DNA of 64,000 bases from Rivularia sp. PCC 7116 (GTDB lineage: Bacteria > Cyanobacteriota > Cyanobacteriia > Cyanobacteriales > Nostocaceae): the NCBI RefSeq assembly GCF_000316665.1, contig NC_019678.1, positions 3,224,001 through 3,288,000 on the forward strand, written 5' to 3'. Position 1 is the first letter of the stretch, and each line of letters starts with the position of its first letter. The position numbers and the translations under genes are program-made. The notes beneath the pieces are model-generated. The model was given only the letters and a program-made list of their open reading frames with translations, did no database searches and was not told where the DNA came from. This document shows, in pieces, positions 56,649 through 64,000 of this stretch.

Positions 56649-56694
56649 AGTTGTTAGTAGTTGGGATTATCGTTTGTACTAACTACTAACAACT
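56649..56694. repeat. 14-bp inverted repeat after adk
   Basis: agttgttagtagtt (56649-56662) and aactactaacaact (56681-56694) are perfect complements around an 18-nt loop. Both arms are made of the spacer heptamer. It has no T-run after it, so it is more likely a folded repeat than a standard terminator. Confidence 0.75.
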
Positions 56695-56827
56695 AGCATT
56701 GATTTACCGAATCGGCAATAAAACTTTAAATAAGATATATTAATAAATTGTTGATATATTATCTGCAAAAAATTGCAAGCTAGATAAATGCAATTAAAAA
56801 AGGCTGTTGAGTTGAAGGAAAAACAAA

Positions 56828-57052
56828 TTGTCCAAACAAGATTTAATTGAAATGGAGGGCACGGTAACAGAATCCTTACCTAATGCCATGTTCCGCGTTG
56901 ACTTAGATAATGGCTTTAACGTTCTCGCTCACATTTCTGGTAAGATTCGCCGAAACTATATCAAAATTTTACCCGGCGATCGCGTGAAAGTAGAGTTAAC
57001 ACCTTACGACCTAACCAAAGGTCGTATCACCTATCGACTGCGTAAGAAGTAA
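56828..57052 (+). CDS. infA: Translation initiation factor IF-1
   Basis: 74 residues, the exact family length, starting [20 protein letters not shown]. The start codon is TTG, with gaagga about 8 nt upstream; no in-frame ATG lies at the right place. It is a one-domain OB fold that binds the ribosomal A site with IF-2 and IF-3. A rare TTG start for an essential factor may limit its level. Confidence 0.96.
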
Positions 57053-57127
57053 ACCCATGTGGAATATTATACTACAATCTAATAGCTTTGGCTTTACAAC
57101 TATTTAACTGAAAAATTTCCGATTTTG

Positions 57128-57136
57128 TGTTATAAT
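57128..57136 (+). promoter_or_regulatory. Candidate extended -10 promoter before rpmJ
   Basis: tgttataat matches the extended -10 consensus (TG, one base, TATAAT) 28 nt before the rpmJ ATG. The -35 region is weak, as expected for this type. It could start an rpmJ-rpsM-rpsK transcript independent of the upstream cluster. Confidence 0.5.
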
Positions 57137-57164
57137 TTACTATTTGGAGTTTGATGAGAGACAG

Positions 57165-57278
57165 ATGAAAGTTCGAGCCTCCGTAAAAAAAATGTGCGAG
57201 AAGTGCAACGTCATAAAGCGTCGCGGTCGCGTAATGGTTATTTGTCAGAATCCCAAGCACAAGCAAAGACAAGGATAA
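57165..57278 (+). CDS. rpmJ: Ribosomal protein L36
   Basis: 37 residues, starting [17 protein letters not shown]. The zinc-binding set is complete: CEKC, Cys in VICQN and His in PKHK. It lies between infA and rpsM, the conserved position. It is too short for many gene finders, but unambiguous. Confidence 0.97.
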   Translation: MKVRASVKKMCEKCNVIKRRGRVMVICQNPKHKQRQG

Positions 57279-57443
57279 ACTTGTTTTTTGTGGGCTAACA
57301 AAGCGAATAGTCTAAAATAATTGAGATTTGACTCAATAGCTTTCAAGGTTCAGATTAAAGTTCAGATTTGTCTTGATGCACTTAGACATCTGAATGTGAA
57401 GAGTGGGTATAGATGAAAGAACAAATATGAGGAGATTTCTATA

Positions 57444-57824
57444 ATGGCACGTATTGCCGGAGTAGACTTACCACGTGATAAGCGTGTTGAAATAGGTCTA
57501 ACCTACATTTTCGGAATCGGCTTAACAAGCGCTAAAAAAATTCTAGCCAGTACGGGTGTAAATCCAGATACCAGAGTTAAAGAGTTGAGCGATAGTGATG
57601 TCGCAGCGTTACGAGCAGAAGTAGAGAAAAATTATCAGGTCGAAGGTGACTTGAGACGCTGGGAAGCTATGAATATCAAGCGTTTAGTTGATATTGGTAC
57701 TTACAGAGGTCGTCGTCATCGTATGGGCTTGCCAGTTAGAGGTCAAAGGACTCGTACTAATGCTAGAACCCGTCGGGGTAGAAGACAAACAGTAGCCGGT
57801 AAGAAGAAGGCACCAGGTAAATAA
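57444..57824 (+). CDS. rpsM: Ribosomal protein S13
   Basis: 126 residues. [20 protein letters not shown] at the N-terminus, and the basic tail [18 protein letters not shown] that reaches the P-site tRNA. gaggag before the ATG. Confidence 0.98.
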   Translation: MARIAGVDLPRDKRVEIGLTYIFGIGLTSAKKILASTGVNPDTRVKELSDSDVAALRAEVEKNYQVEGDLRRWEAMNIKRLVDIGTYRGRRHRMGLPVRGQRTRTNARTRRGRRQTVAGKKKAPGK

Positions 57825-57913
57825 AATATAAATAAAATAATTAATTACCCGATTAATTATTTTTACCTATTGGCAGGATAATCGATTTTCTAGGTTAATT
57901 CAACTATAACGAT

Positions 57914-58309
57914 ATGGCGCGACAATCAGCAAAAAAAGGCGGAAGCAGAAAGCAGAAACGTAACGTACCTAATGGAATAGGCTATATTCAGTCTACTTTC
58001 AATAATAGTATCGTTACAATTACTGACCCTAACGGAGATGTAGTTTCTTGGGCTTCTGCTGGTTCGAGTGGTTTTAAAGGAGCAAAGAAAGGAACTCCTT
58101 TTGCCGCTCAAACAGCAGCAGAAAGTGCAGCAAGAAGGGCTATGGATCAAGGTATGCGTCAGATAGAAGTTATGGTCAGCGGTCCCGGGGCAGGTAGGGA
58201 AACTGCGATTAGAGCAATTCAGGGAGCAGGATTAGAAATAACCTTAATTCGCGATATTACCCCAATTCCCCACAATGGTTGCCGTCCACCAAAAAGACGT
58301 AGAGTTTAA
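57914..58309 (+). CDS. rpsK: Ribosomal protein S11
   Basis: 131 residues. Signatures: [18 protein letters not shown] and [20 protein letters not shown], with the C-terminal [15 protein letters not shown]. rpsD, which follows in many bacteria, is absent. Confidence 0.98.
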   Translation: MARQSAKKGGSRKQKRNVPNGIGYIQSTFNNSIVTITDPNGDVVSWASAGSSGFKGAKKGTPFAAQTAAESAARRAMDQGMRQIEVMVSGPGAGRETAIRAIQGAGLEITLIRDITPIPHNGCRPPKRRRV

Positions 58310-58651
58310 ATACATTAGTTGGTTATGGCTTTCGGCGATAGGTATGTTGTATTTATCTATTATGCCGATTTTGTCCTCTCTTACGGAAGGCAATAATTTG
58401 ATATTACATCTGTCTTAAAGAAGCCAGTTCCCCTCACTCAAGAAATTGGCCGTCCGTGGAAGTTAAATAGCTTGTATAAAAAGCTAGTTAATTTCGTATA
58501 TTGATTAAGAATAAATCAAGTCTCTAGGCGAATTGAGTTATCAATTTTAGATAACTTTTCCTCGCAAAGTGGCAATTTAATTTCATTAGAGGTGGGTAAT
58601 ATTTATAATTGCCTGCCGCTATAAGACCTGATTCAGAAGGGAGGTTACTCC
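58310..58651. other. Gene-free spacer rpsK-rpoA
   Basis: 342 bp with no gene, the longest gap inside the cluster. A perfect 6-bp hairpin (tagctt/aagcta, about 58469-58487) is visible. A separate rpoA promoter is possible, but no consensus was found. The gggagg ribosome site for rpoA lies at its end. Confidence 0.5.
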
Positions 58652-59599
58652 GTGGCGCAGTTTCAAATTGAATGTGTAGAATCTAATACAGAAGAAAGTC
58701 GGAGCCACTATTCTAAATTTGTTTTAGAACCTTTAGAGAGGGGTCAAGGAATTACAGTTGGCAACGCTCTGAGAAGGGTTTTATTAGCCAATTTAGAGGG
58801 CACATCGGTTACAGCAGTAAGAATTGCGGGAGTAACCCATGAGTTTGCCACCGTTAGAGGTGTGCGTGAAGATGTGCTAGAAATCCTCATGAGAATGAAG
58901 GAACTTATTCTTAAAAGCCATTCACCTCAACCCCAGATTGGTAGGTTGCTTGTTAATGGTCCTGCAACAGTTACCGCAGCACACTTCGACTTACCAAGTG
59001 AAGTAGAAGTTATAGACCAGACTCAGTACATAGCTACTTTAGCAGAGGGTGGCAGGCTGGAAATGGAATTTAGGATTGAAAAAGGAAAAGGCTATCGCAC
59101 CGTAGAAAGAGGTCGTGAAGAAGCTACATCCTTAGACTTTCTGCAAATAGATTCCATTTTTATGCCGGTACGGAAAGTTAATTACAGTGTTGAAGAAACT
59201 CGTGGAGAAAACGGGTATCCGAAAGATAGACTGCTTTTAGAAGTTTGGACAAACGGTAGTATTGCTCCACAAGAAGCTCTTTCTTCTGCTGCTGGGATTT
59301 TAGTAGATTTATTTAATCCACTGAAAAATATTGAAATTAACCCAGAGGATACAGTTTCAGAAATTGACCAAGATCCAACCGCTCAAATACCCATCGAAGA
59401 ATTGCAGCTTTCCGTGCGAGCTTATAACTGTTTGAAACGGGCGCAAGTCAACTCGGTAGCGGATTTGTTGGATTATACCCAAGAAGACCTTTTAGAAATA
59501 AAGAACTTTGGTCAAAAGTCAGCTGAAGAAGTAGTAGAAGCCTTACAGCGACGTTTGGGTATTACACTGCCTACAGAAAGGGCTTCAAAACACGCCTAA
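58652..59599 (+). CDS. rpoA: RNA polymerase alpha subunit
   Basis: 315 residues, GTG start with gggagg upstream. N-terminal dimerisation domain: FVLEPLERGQGITVGNALRR and ITHEFATVRGVREDV-type block (GVTHEFATVRGVREDVLEIL). The C-terminal domain has ELQLSVRAYNCLKRAQVNS and NFGQKSAEEV, which bind UP elements and activators. Confidence 0.98.
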   Translation: MAQFQIECVESNTEESRSHYSKFVLEPLERGQGITVGNALRRVLLANLEGTSVTAVRIAGVTHEFATVRGVREDVLEILMRMKELILKSHSPQPQIGRLLVNGPATVTAAHFDLPSEVEVIDQTQYIATLAEGGRLEMEFRIEKGKGYRTVERGREEATSLDFLQIDSIFMPVRKVNYSVEETRGENGYPKDRLLLEVWTNGSIAPQEALSSAAGILVDLFNPLKNIEINPEDTVSEIDQDPTAQIPIEELQLSVRAYNCLKRAQVNSVADLLDYTQEDLLEIKNFGQKSAEEVVEALQRRLGITLPTERASKHA

Positions 59600-59633
59600 A
59601 TTAAACAATCCATAATTAAACCTAGATGACATC

Positions 59634-59984
59634 ATGCGTCACCGTTCTAAACTAAAAAAACTTAGCAAACCAGCAGATCAGCGCCGTGCCTTGCTCCGAG
59701 CGCTTTCTACCGAGCTGATTCGCCATGGGCGAATTACTACTACTGTTACTCGCGCCAAAGTGGTCAGAGCAGAAGTAGACAAAATGATTACTTTAGCCAA
59801 AGATGGTTCCTTAAATGCCCGTCGTCAGGCTATAGGCTACCTTTACGACAAAGATTTAGTTCATGCTTTGTTTGAGCAAGCTCCGACTCGGTATGGAGAA
59901 CGTAAAGGGGGTTATACCCGTATTTTGCATACAGTGCCTCGTCGCGGTGATAACGCTCAAATGGCAATTATTGAATTAGTTTAA
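59634..59984 (+). CDS. rplQ: Ribosomal protein L17
   Basis: 116 residues, starting [20 protein letters not shown], with [15 protein letters not shown]-like end ([20 protein letters not shown]). It follows rpoA by 34 bp and is the last gene before the large branched hairpin. Confidence 0.98.
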   Translation: MRHRSKLKKLSKPADQRRALLRALSTELIRHGRITTTVTRAKVVRAEVDKMITLAKDGSLNARRQAIGYLYDKDLVHALFEQAPTRYGERKGGYTRILHTVPRRGDNAQMAIIELV

Positions 59985-60024
59985 TTGGGTAATGGATGTA
60001 GTTTCCTGGTCACAATTCCTCTGT

Positions 60025-60124
60025 AAAAAAATGGGCAGGCTTCCCGTTGTGATTCTCCGAACCACAACGGACGAGTCCCTAAGTTTGAAAACTAAGGCTT
60101 TTTAAAAAGCCTGCCCATTTTTTT
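60025..60124 (+). terminator. Large branched hairpin (three-way junction) after rplQ
   Basis: An 18-bp perfect outer stem joins 60025-60042 to 60107-60124 (core tgggcaggctt / aagcctgccca, with A7 and T7 ends). It encloses a first arm, ccgttgtg/cacaacgg (60044-60070, extended by ttc/gaa), and a second arm, cctaagttt/aaactaagg (60078-60097, one mismatch). The T-run at the end makes it a strong terminator for the rpoA-rplQ transcript, and the A-run makes it symmetrical. Two internal arms are unusual for a terminator. Confidence 0.75.
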
Positions 60125-60163
60125 AGGAGTACGTCGGTAAGCAACATCCTTAATTTTAATTGT

Positions 60164-61015
60164 ATGTCAGGAAGCCGACCATCGGAACAAACTCAAAGGG
60201 TTGCCTTGGTGATCCAATATCAAGGCACCCATTTTCATGGTTGGCAATGGCAACCCAATTACCGTAGCGTTCAGGAAGAGATCGAAAAAGCGATTTCCAC
60301 TGTTGCTGGCAATAAAGTGACTTTACATGGTGCTGGGAGAACAGATAGTGGAGTTCATGCAGCAGCGCAAGTAGCTCATTTCAATGTAGTAAGTAAAATT
60401 CCACCATCAAAGTGGGCATCTATTTTGAATAGTTACTTACCGTCGGGTATATTGATTAGAGCTTCTGCGGGTGTTAATAATGATTGGCACGCTCGTTTTG
60501 ATGCAAAGTATCGACGCTATCGTTACACGCTATACAATGAAAAAATACCAAATTTATTTGTTAAACCCTTTAGCTGGCATTATTATCAAGCTCCTCTAGA
60601 CGAATCCTTAATATATAGTGCGCTTGAACCGTTAATTGGAAAGCATCACTTAGCAGCTTTTCATCGGGCTAATTCTGGGCGCAAGCATTCATGGGTCAAT
60701 GTACAAGACGTAGAATGTTATCGTAACGGGGCGTTAGTGCATATTGAAATTCAAGCAGATGGGTTTCTCTATGGTATGGTTCGTTTGTTGGTAGGAATGT
60801 TGGTTCAAGTTGCTACCAAAGAGCGAACGATAGAAAATTTTACCAAAATCTGGCAGCAAGAGCGCCGACAAGAAGTAAAATACGCTGCACCTCCACAAGG
60901 CTTATGTTTGTTAAGGGTAGGATACGATGAATTTCCTTTTCCTCCCGAAGTTTGGTACGATACTCAGCCCTTGTTTAGTTTTACAGATAATTTTCCTTCT
61001 GAACTTTGTAAATAA
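60164..61015 (+). CDS. truA: tRNA pseudouridine synthase A
   Basis: Makes pseudouridine at positions 38-40 of tRNAs. 283 residues. The catalytic Asp is in GAGRTDSGVHA (about 60), with YQGTHFHGWQWQPNYRSVQ before it and GFLYGMVRLLVGMLVQVA near the C-terminus. It is placed between rplQ and rplM, the usual cyanobacterial position. Confidence 0.97.
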   Translation: MSGSRPSEQTQRVALVIQYQGTHFHGWQWQPNYRSVQEEIEKAISTVAGNKVTLHGAGRTDSGVHAAAQVAHFNVVSKIPPSKWASILNSYLPSGILIRASAGVNNDWHARFDAKYRRYRYTLYNEKIPNLFVKPFSWHYYQAPLDESLIYSALEPLIGKHHLAAFHRANSGRKHSWVNVQDVECYRNGALVHIEIQADGFLYGMVRLLVGMLVQVATKERTIENFTKIWQQERRQEVKYAAPPQGLCLLRVGYDEFPFPPEVWYDTQPLFSFTDNFPSELCK

Positions 61016-61090
61016 AATTTCAGATAATATTCTAAGTAAAATTACCGTACAAAAATGTAAATTTATTCTTCCACATTCCACAATATAGTA

Positions 61091-61546
61091 ATGAACAAAA
61101 CTTATCTTCCCAATCAACAAACCGTAGAGCGCGATTGGTATGTAGTAGATGCAGCCGACCAACGCCTTGGTCGTCTGGCTACTGAAATAGCAATGGTTTT
61201 ACGCGGTAAAAACAAGCCACAATTTACCCCTCATATGGATGCTGGGGACTTTGTGGTAGTCGTCAATGCCGAAAAAGTTGTAGTAACTGGCAAAAAGAGT
61301 TCTCAAAAACTGTATCGCCGTCACTCCGGTCGTCCTGGCGGAATGAAGACAGAAACCTTTGAACACTTACAAGGACGTTTACCAGAACGTATCATCGAAA
61401 AAGCTGTTAAAGGTATGTTACCTAAAAATAATTTAGGGCGACAGTTATTCAAAAAACTCAAAGTTTATGCGGGTTCGGAGCATCCTCATTCCGCACAACT
61501 GCCCAAAGAATTAAAAATTGACACAATTCCAGGAGAACAAAATTAA
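61091..61546 (+). CDS. rplM: Ribosomal protein L13
   Basis: 151 residues. [20 protein letters not shown] and the [20 protein letters not shown] block are diagnostic. Its TAA overlaps the rpsI ATG by one base. Confidence 0.98.
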   Translation: MNKTYLPNQQTVERDWYVVDAADQRLGRLATEIAMVLRGKNKPQFTPHMDAGDFVVVVNAEKVVVTGKKSSQKLYRRHSGRPGGMKTETFEHLQGRLPERIIEKAVKGMLPKNNLGRQLFKKLKVYAGSEHPHSAQLPKELKIDTIPGEQN

Positions 61547-61962
61547 TGCAAGCAACAGAAAATGATAGCGGACGCGCCGTATACTGGGGAACTGGTCGCC
61601 GTAAGTCTTCAGTAGCAAGAGTACGTCTGGTTCCCGGTAATGGCAAAATGACCATCAATGGTAAAGAGGGCGACTTGTATTTTCAATTTAATCCCAACTA
61701 CATAGGAGGAATTAAAGCTCCTTTGGAAACATTGGGTTTGGAAAACGAATACGATATTTTGGTAAGAGCGAATGGTGGCGGTTTAACCGGACAAGCAGAC
61801 GCAGTTCGTTTAGGAGTAGCTCGCGCTTTGTGTCAGCTAGATCCAGATAATCGTCCTCCTTTGAAAACTGAAGGCTATCTTTCTCGCGATCCTAGATCGA
61901 AAGAACGTAAGAAATACGGTTTGCATAAGGCTCGTAAAGCTCCTCAGTATTCTAAGCGTTAA
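61546..61962 (+). CDS. rpsI: Ribosomal protein S9
   Basis: 138 residues. [19 protein letters not shown] and [18 protein letters not shown] are present. The C-terminus [17 protein letters not shown] ends in Lys-Arg, which contacts P-site tRNA. aggag lies in the end of rplM. Confidence 0.98.
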   Translation: MQATENDSGRAVYWGTGRRKSSVARVRLVPGNGKMTINGKEGDLYFQFNPNYIGGIKAPLETLGLENEYDILVRANGGGLTGQADAVRLGVARALCQLDPDNRPPLKTEGYLSRDPRSKERKKYGLHKARKAPQYSKR

Positions 61963-62045
61963 TACATAGTCTCACCAACTCTATATTTGAAAAATTAGAG
62001 TTAGGTACGTCATAATTGATATATACTCACCATTCAGTACGAAAA

Positions 62046-62324
62046 ATGGCAAAACCAGAAATTCATCCAGAGTGGTATCCAGAAGCCAAGGTTTACTGTA
62101 ACGGTCAAGTTGTAATGACCGTTGGCTCTACCAAACCCGAATTACACGTAGATGTTTGGTCTGGAAATCACCCCTTTTATACAGGTACTCAGAAGATTAT
62201 TGACACCGAAGGTCGCGTAGAACGCTTCCTGCGTAAGTACGGTATGTCAAGTAGTCAAACAAAGAAAGATAGCAGCCCAGAAAATATTGCCGAAGGAAAT
62301 AGCGGCGACGAAACTAAAAAATAG
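62046..62324 (+). CDS. rpmE: Ribosomal protein L31
   Basis: 92 residues from ATG 62046 (MAKPEIHPEWYPEAKVYCNG); an upstream in-frame start at 62016 adds ten non-homologous residues. The blocks SGNHPFYTGTQKIIDTEGRV and ERFLRKYG are standard. Only one cysteine remains (YCNG), so it is the zinc-free form. The Ser/Asn/Glu-rich tail is longer than in E. coli. A terminator follows. Confidence 0.96.
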   Translation: MAKPEIHPEWYPEAKVYCNGQVVMTVGSTKPELHVDVWSGNHPFYTGTQKIIDTEGRVERFLRKYGMSSSQTKKDSSPENIAEGNSGDETKK

Positions 62325-62348
62325 CCACCAGGCAATACTTCAATCAAA

Positions 62349-62376
62349 CGACTCAGCTTTACTGAGTCGGTTTTTT
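62349..62376 (+). terminator. Rho-independent terminator after rpmE
   Basis: cgactcag/ctgagtcg, a perfect 8-bp stem with 5-nt loop, followed by gtttttt. It lies 25 nt after the rpmE stop and 45 nt before prfA, so prfA may depend on readthrough or a start within the short gap. Confidence 0.8.
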
Positions 62377-62420
62377 AGTCTTTGCCTGTAAATCTATTTT
62401 TTTAGGAGCGTTGCACCATC

Positions 62421-63518
62421 ATGGCCGAACAATATTTACTAGAAAAACTACAATCCGTTGAACAAACCTTTAACGAATTGACTCGTCGCTTAGGTGACCC
62501 CGATACTGCCAGAAACCCAGAAGAGTTCCAGGAAGTAGCAAAAGCCCGTTCTGGATTGGAAGAGGTAGTGAATACCTACGAAACTTGGAAAAATACCCAA
62601 GAAGAATTAGTTGGAGCGCGTGAAGTCGCAAAAGAATCGCAAAGCGACCCAGAGTTGCATGAAATGGCAACTTTAGAAGTAAAAGAACTCGAACAGAAAA
62701 CAGAAGAGCTTGAGGACCGTTTAAAAGTATTACTATTACCCCGCGACCCCAACGATGAGAAAAACATCATGTTGGAAATACGTGCCGGTACCGGTGGTGA
62801 CGAAGCAAGTATCTGGGCTGGCGATTTGGTACGTATGTACGAACGCTATGCCAGTACTCAGGGTTGGAAAGTAAAATTACTCAGCGAGTCTTTAGCTGAA
62901 ATGGGCGGTTTCAAAGAAGCGGTGCTGGAAATTAAAGGCGATAGCGTCTACAGTAAACTCAAATTTGAAGCCGGAGTTCATCGAGTGCAGCGCGTACCCT
63001 TAACCGAATCTGGGGGAAGGGTTCATACATCTACTGCTACCGTAGCAGTGATGCCAGAAGTGGATGATGTGGAAATCCATATTGACCCCAAAGATTACGA
63101 AATGTCTACCGCTCGTTCCGGTGGTGCTGGTGGTCAAAACGTAAACAAAGTTGAGACAGCAGCAGACCTTTACCACAAACCTACTGGTATTAGAATTTTC
63201 TGTACCGAAGAACGCAGCCAGTTGCAAAACAAAGAACGGGCGTTGCAAATTTTGCGTGCTAAATTGTACGAAATGAAGCTGCGCGAACAACAAGAAGCAG
63301 TTACCGATTTACGTCGTTCGCAAGTGGGTACGGGTTCGCGTTCCGAGAAAATTCGCACCTACAACTACAAAGACAACCGAGCAACAGACCACCGTCTTGG
63401 TGAGAACTATTCGCTCAACCCAGTTTTAGAAGGTGATTTAGATCCAATAATCCAATCTTGTATATCTCAAGACCAGCAAGAGCGTTTAGCAGAACTTGCT
63501 GCTTCAGTGAACAATTAA
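62421..63518 (+). CDS. prfA: Peptide chain release factor 1
   Basis: 365 residues. Hydrolyses peptidyl-tRNA at UAA and UAG. The catalytic GGQ is in [13 protein letters not shown]. The stop-recognition tripeptide is Pro-Leu-Thr in [11 protein letters not shown], the P-x-T pattern of RF1 rather than the SPF of RF2. The N-terminal coiled region (about 1-100) is complete. aggag lies 10 nt upstream. Confidence 0.97.
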   Translation: MAEQYLLEKLQSVEQTFNELTRRLGDPDTARNPEEFQEVAKARSGLEEVVNTYETWKNTQEELVGAREVAKESQSDPELHEMATLEVKELEQKTEELEDRLKVLLLPRDPNDEKNIMLEIRAGTGGDEASIWAGDLVRMYERYASTQGWKVKLLSESLAEMGGFKEAVLEIKGDSVYSKLKFEAGVHRVQRVPLTESGGRVHTSTATVAVMPEVDDVEIHIDPKDYEMSTARSGGAGGQNVNKVETAADLYHKPTGIRIFCTEERSQLQNKERALQILRAKLYEMKLREQQEAVTDLRRSQVGTGSRSEKIRTYNYKDNRATDHRLGENYSLNPVLEGDLDPIIQSCISQDQQERLAELAASVNN

Positions 63519-63549
63519 TGTTAATTAATGTTAATAGACAATTAAAGAA

Positions 63550-64000
63550 TTAGGAACTGGATACAAAAGGTTTGAAATATTCCCACTCGCTAGCCATTCC
63601 TACATCATCAGAAACCGTCTCTTGTGACATTGCTTTCAATACACATAGGCGGTTTTGTAATGCGTTATAAATTGCGTCTTCCATCTCCACAGGATAGGGA
63701 TAACATTTAAATTCCCGCTCCATGATGTGGTTTATTAACTGCAATTTTTTGTAATTTGGACTATTTTCAATTAATTTCTCTACTTCCTTCTGCCAAGTCG
63801 GGAAAATACGGTAGCTGAAAAATCCACTACAAACCCCACCTTCCTGATTCCAGTAAGAAATACAAACCTTATGTTTTAGTAAAGTAATTTTTTTAATTTT
63901 TTTGACATCTAAACCAGTAGCTCTCAAAGTCTCTTTCGCTTCAGATGACGAAAGTCGCCATAAATCTGGTTTAATTCTATTAGAGGTAATTAGATTTTTG
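63550..64000 (-). CDS. Unrecognised protein, 5' end outside window
   Basis: Read leftwards, the frame is open from the window edge (NLITSNRIKPDLWRLSSSEA at the start of the visible part) to the stop at 63550, about 150 residues. A TTG at 63927 is inside conserved-looking sequence and is not the true start. Visible segments: TLRATGLDVKKIKKITLLKH, ISYWNQEGGVCSGFFSYRIF, and the acidic end MASEWEYFKPFVSSS. There is no motif or membrane helix, and the family is not recognised. It converges with prfA, 31 bp apart. Confidence 0.65.
   Translation of the reverse strand, partial: KNLITSNRIKPDLWRLSSSEAKETLRATGLDVKKIKKITLLKHKVCISYWNQEGGVCSGFFSYRIFPTWQKEVEKLIENSPNYKKLQLINHIMEREFKCYPYPVEMEDAIYNALQNRLCVLKAMSQETVSDDVGMASEWEYFKPFVSSS

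Noticed and set aside
60071-60097. Hammerhead ribozyme in the rplQ-truA element (cgagtcc and gaaa)
   Set aside because: The conserved ctgatga core is missing, and the gaaa lies in a hairpin loop rather than at the junction.

Overview
The window is a chromosomal segment from a cyanobacterium, most likely a filamentous one of the Nostocales type. The evidence is the gene content and order: sulfolipid genes sqdB/sqdX, NDH-1 subunits ndhD and ndhN, the plastid-conserved ycf35 and ycf46, and a purC-omp85-lpxC-fabZ-lpxA-lpxB cluster. The S10/spc/alpha ribosomal cluster also starts directly at rplC, without rpsJ, and lacks rpsN and rpmD. The HIP1 octamer gcgatcgc occurs about 15 times. Spacers are rich in 7-base tandem repeats, and the sequence is AT-rich with few Shine-Dalgarno sites in some genes. 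Genus cannot be set from the sequence alone.

Left part (1-15.6 kb): the 3' end of thrS; a small antitoxin/ParE-like toxin pair; then on the minus strand ndhD, a coiled-coil protein, thrB, ycf35, ycf46 and a ribbon-helix-helix/zinc protein. On the plus strand follow sqdB and sqdX (sulfolipid head-group synthesis and transfer), a GAF-GAF-PAS adenylate cyclase and purC.

Outer membrane block (15.7-22.3 kb): an Omp85/BamA-type assembly protein followed by lpxC, fabZ, lpxA and lpxB, which join outer membrane protein assembly to lipid A synthesis.

Accessory block (22.3-43.6 kb): a Tat-dependent aldo/keto reductase; a pair of dynamin-like GTPase genes, the first of which (TerB-like domain plus GTPase) is cut by a single in-frame TAA; a membrane protein; mnmH; nfi; two neighbouring FHA proteins, one fused to a flavoprotein-like oxidoreductase; an SGNH hydrolase; a 4-TM protein; a large RTX-type secreted protein built from 267-bp tandem repeats and broken by a one-base insertion; and a proline-rich secreted protein. 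Several palindromic mini-repeats (four TGTAGAGA-type, two 7-4-7 hairpins, one 126-bp MITE-like element) lie in the spacers here.

Translation block (43.8-63.5 kb): ndhN, then after a long, structured leader rplC-D-W-B-rpsS-rplV-rpsC-rplP-rpmC-rpsQ-rplN-X-E-rpsH-rplF-R-rpsE-rplO-secY-adk-infA-rpmJ-rpsM-rpsK-rpoA-rplQ. A very strong branched hairpin follows, then truA-rplM-rpsI-rpmE-prfA. The window ends inside an unrecognised minus-strand gene. No rRNA, tRNA, CRISPR array or complete insertion sequence was found.
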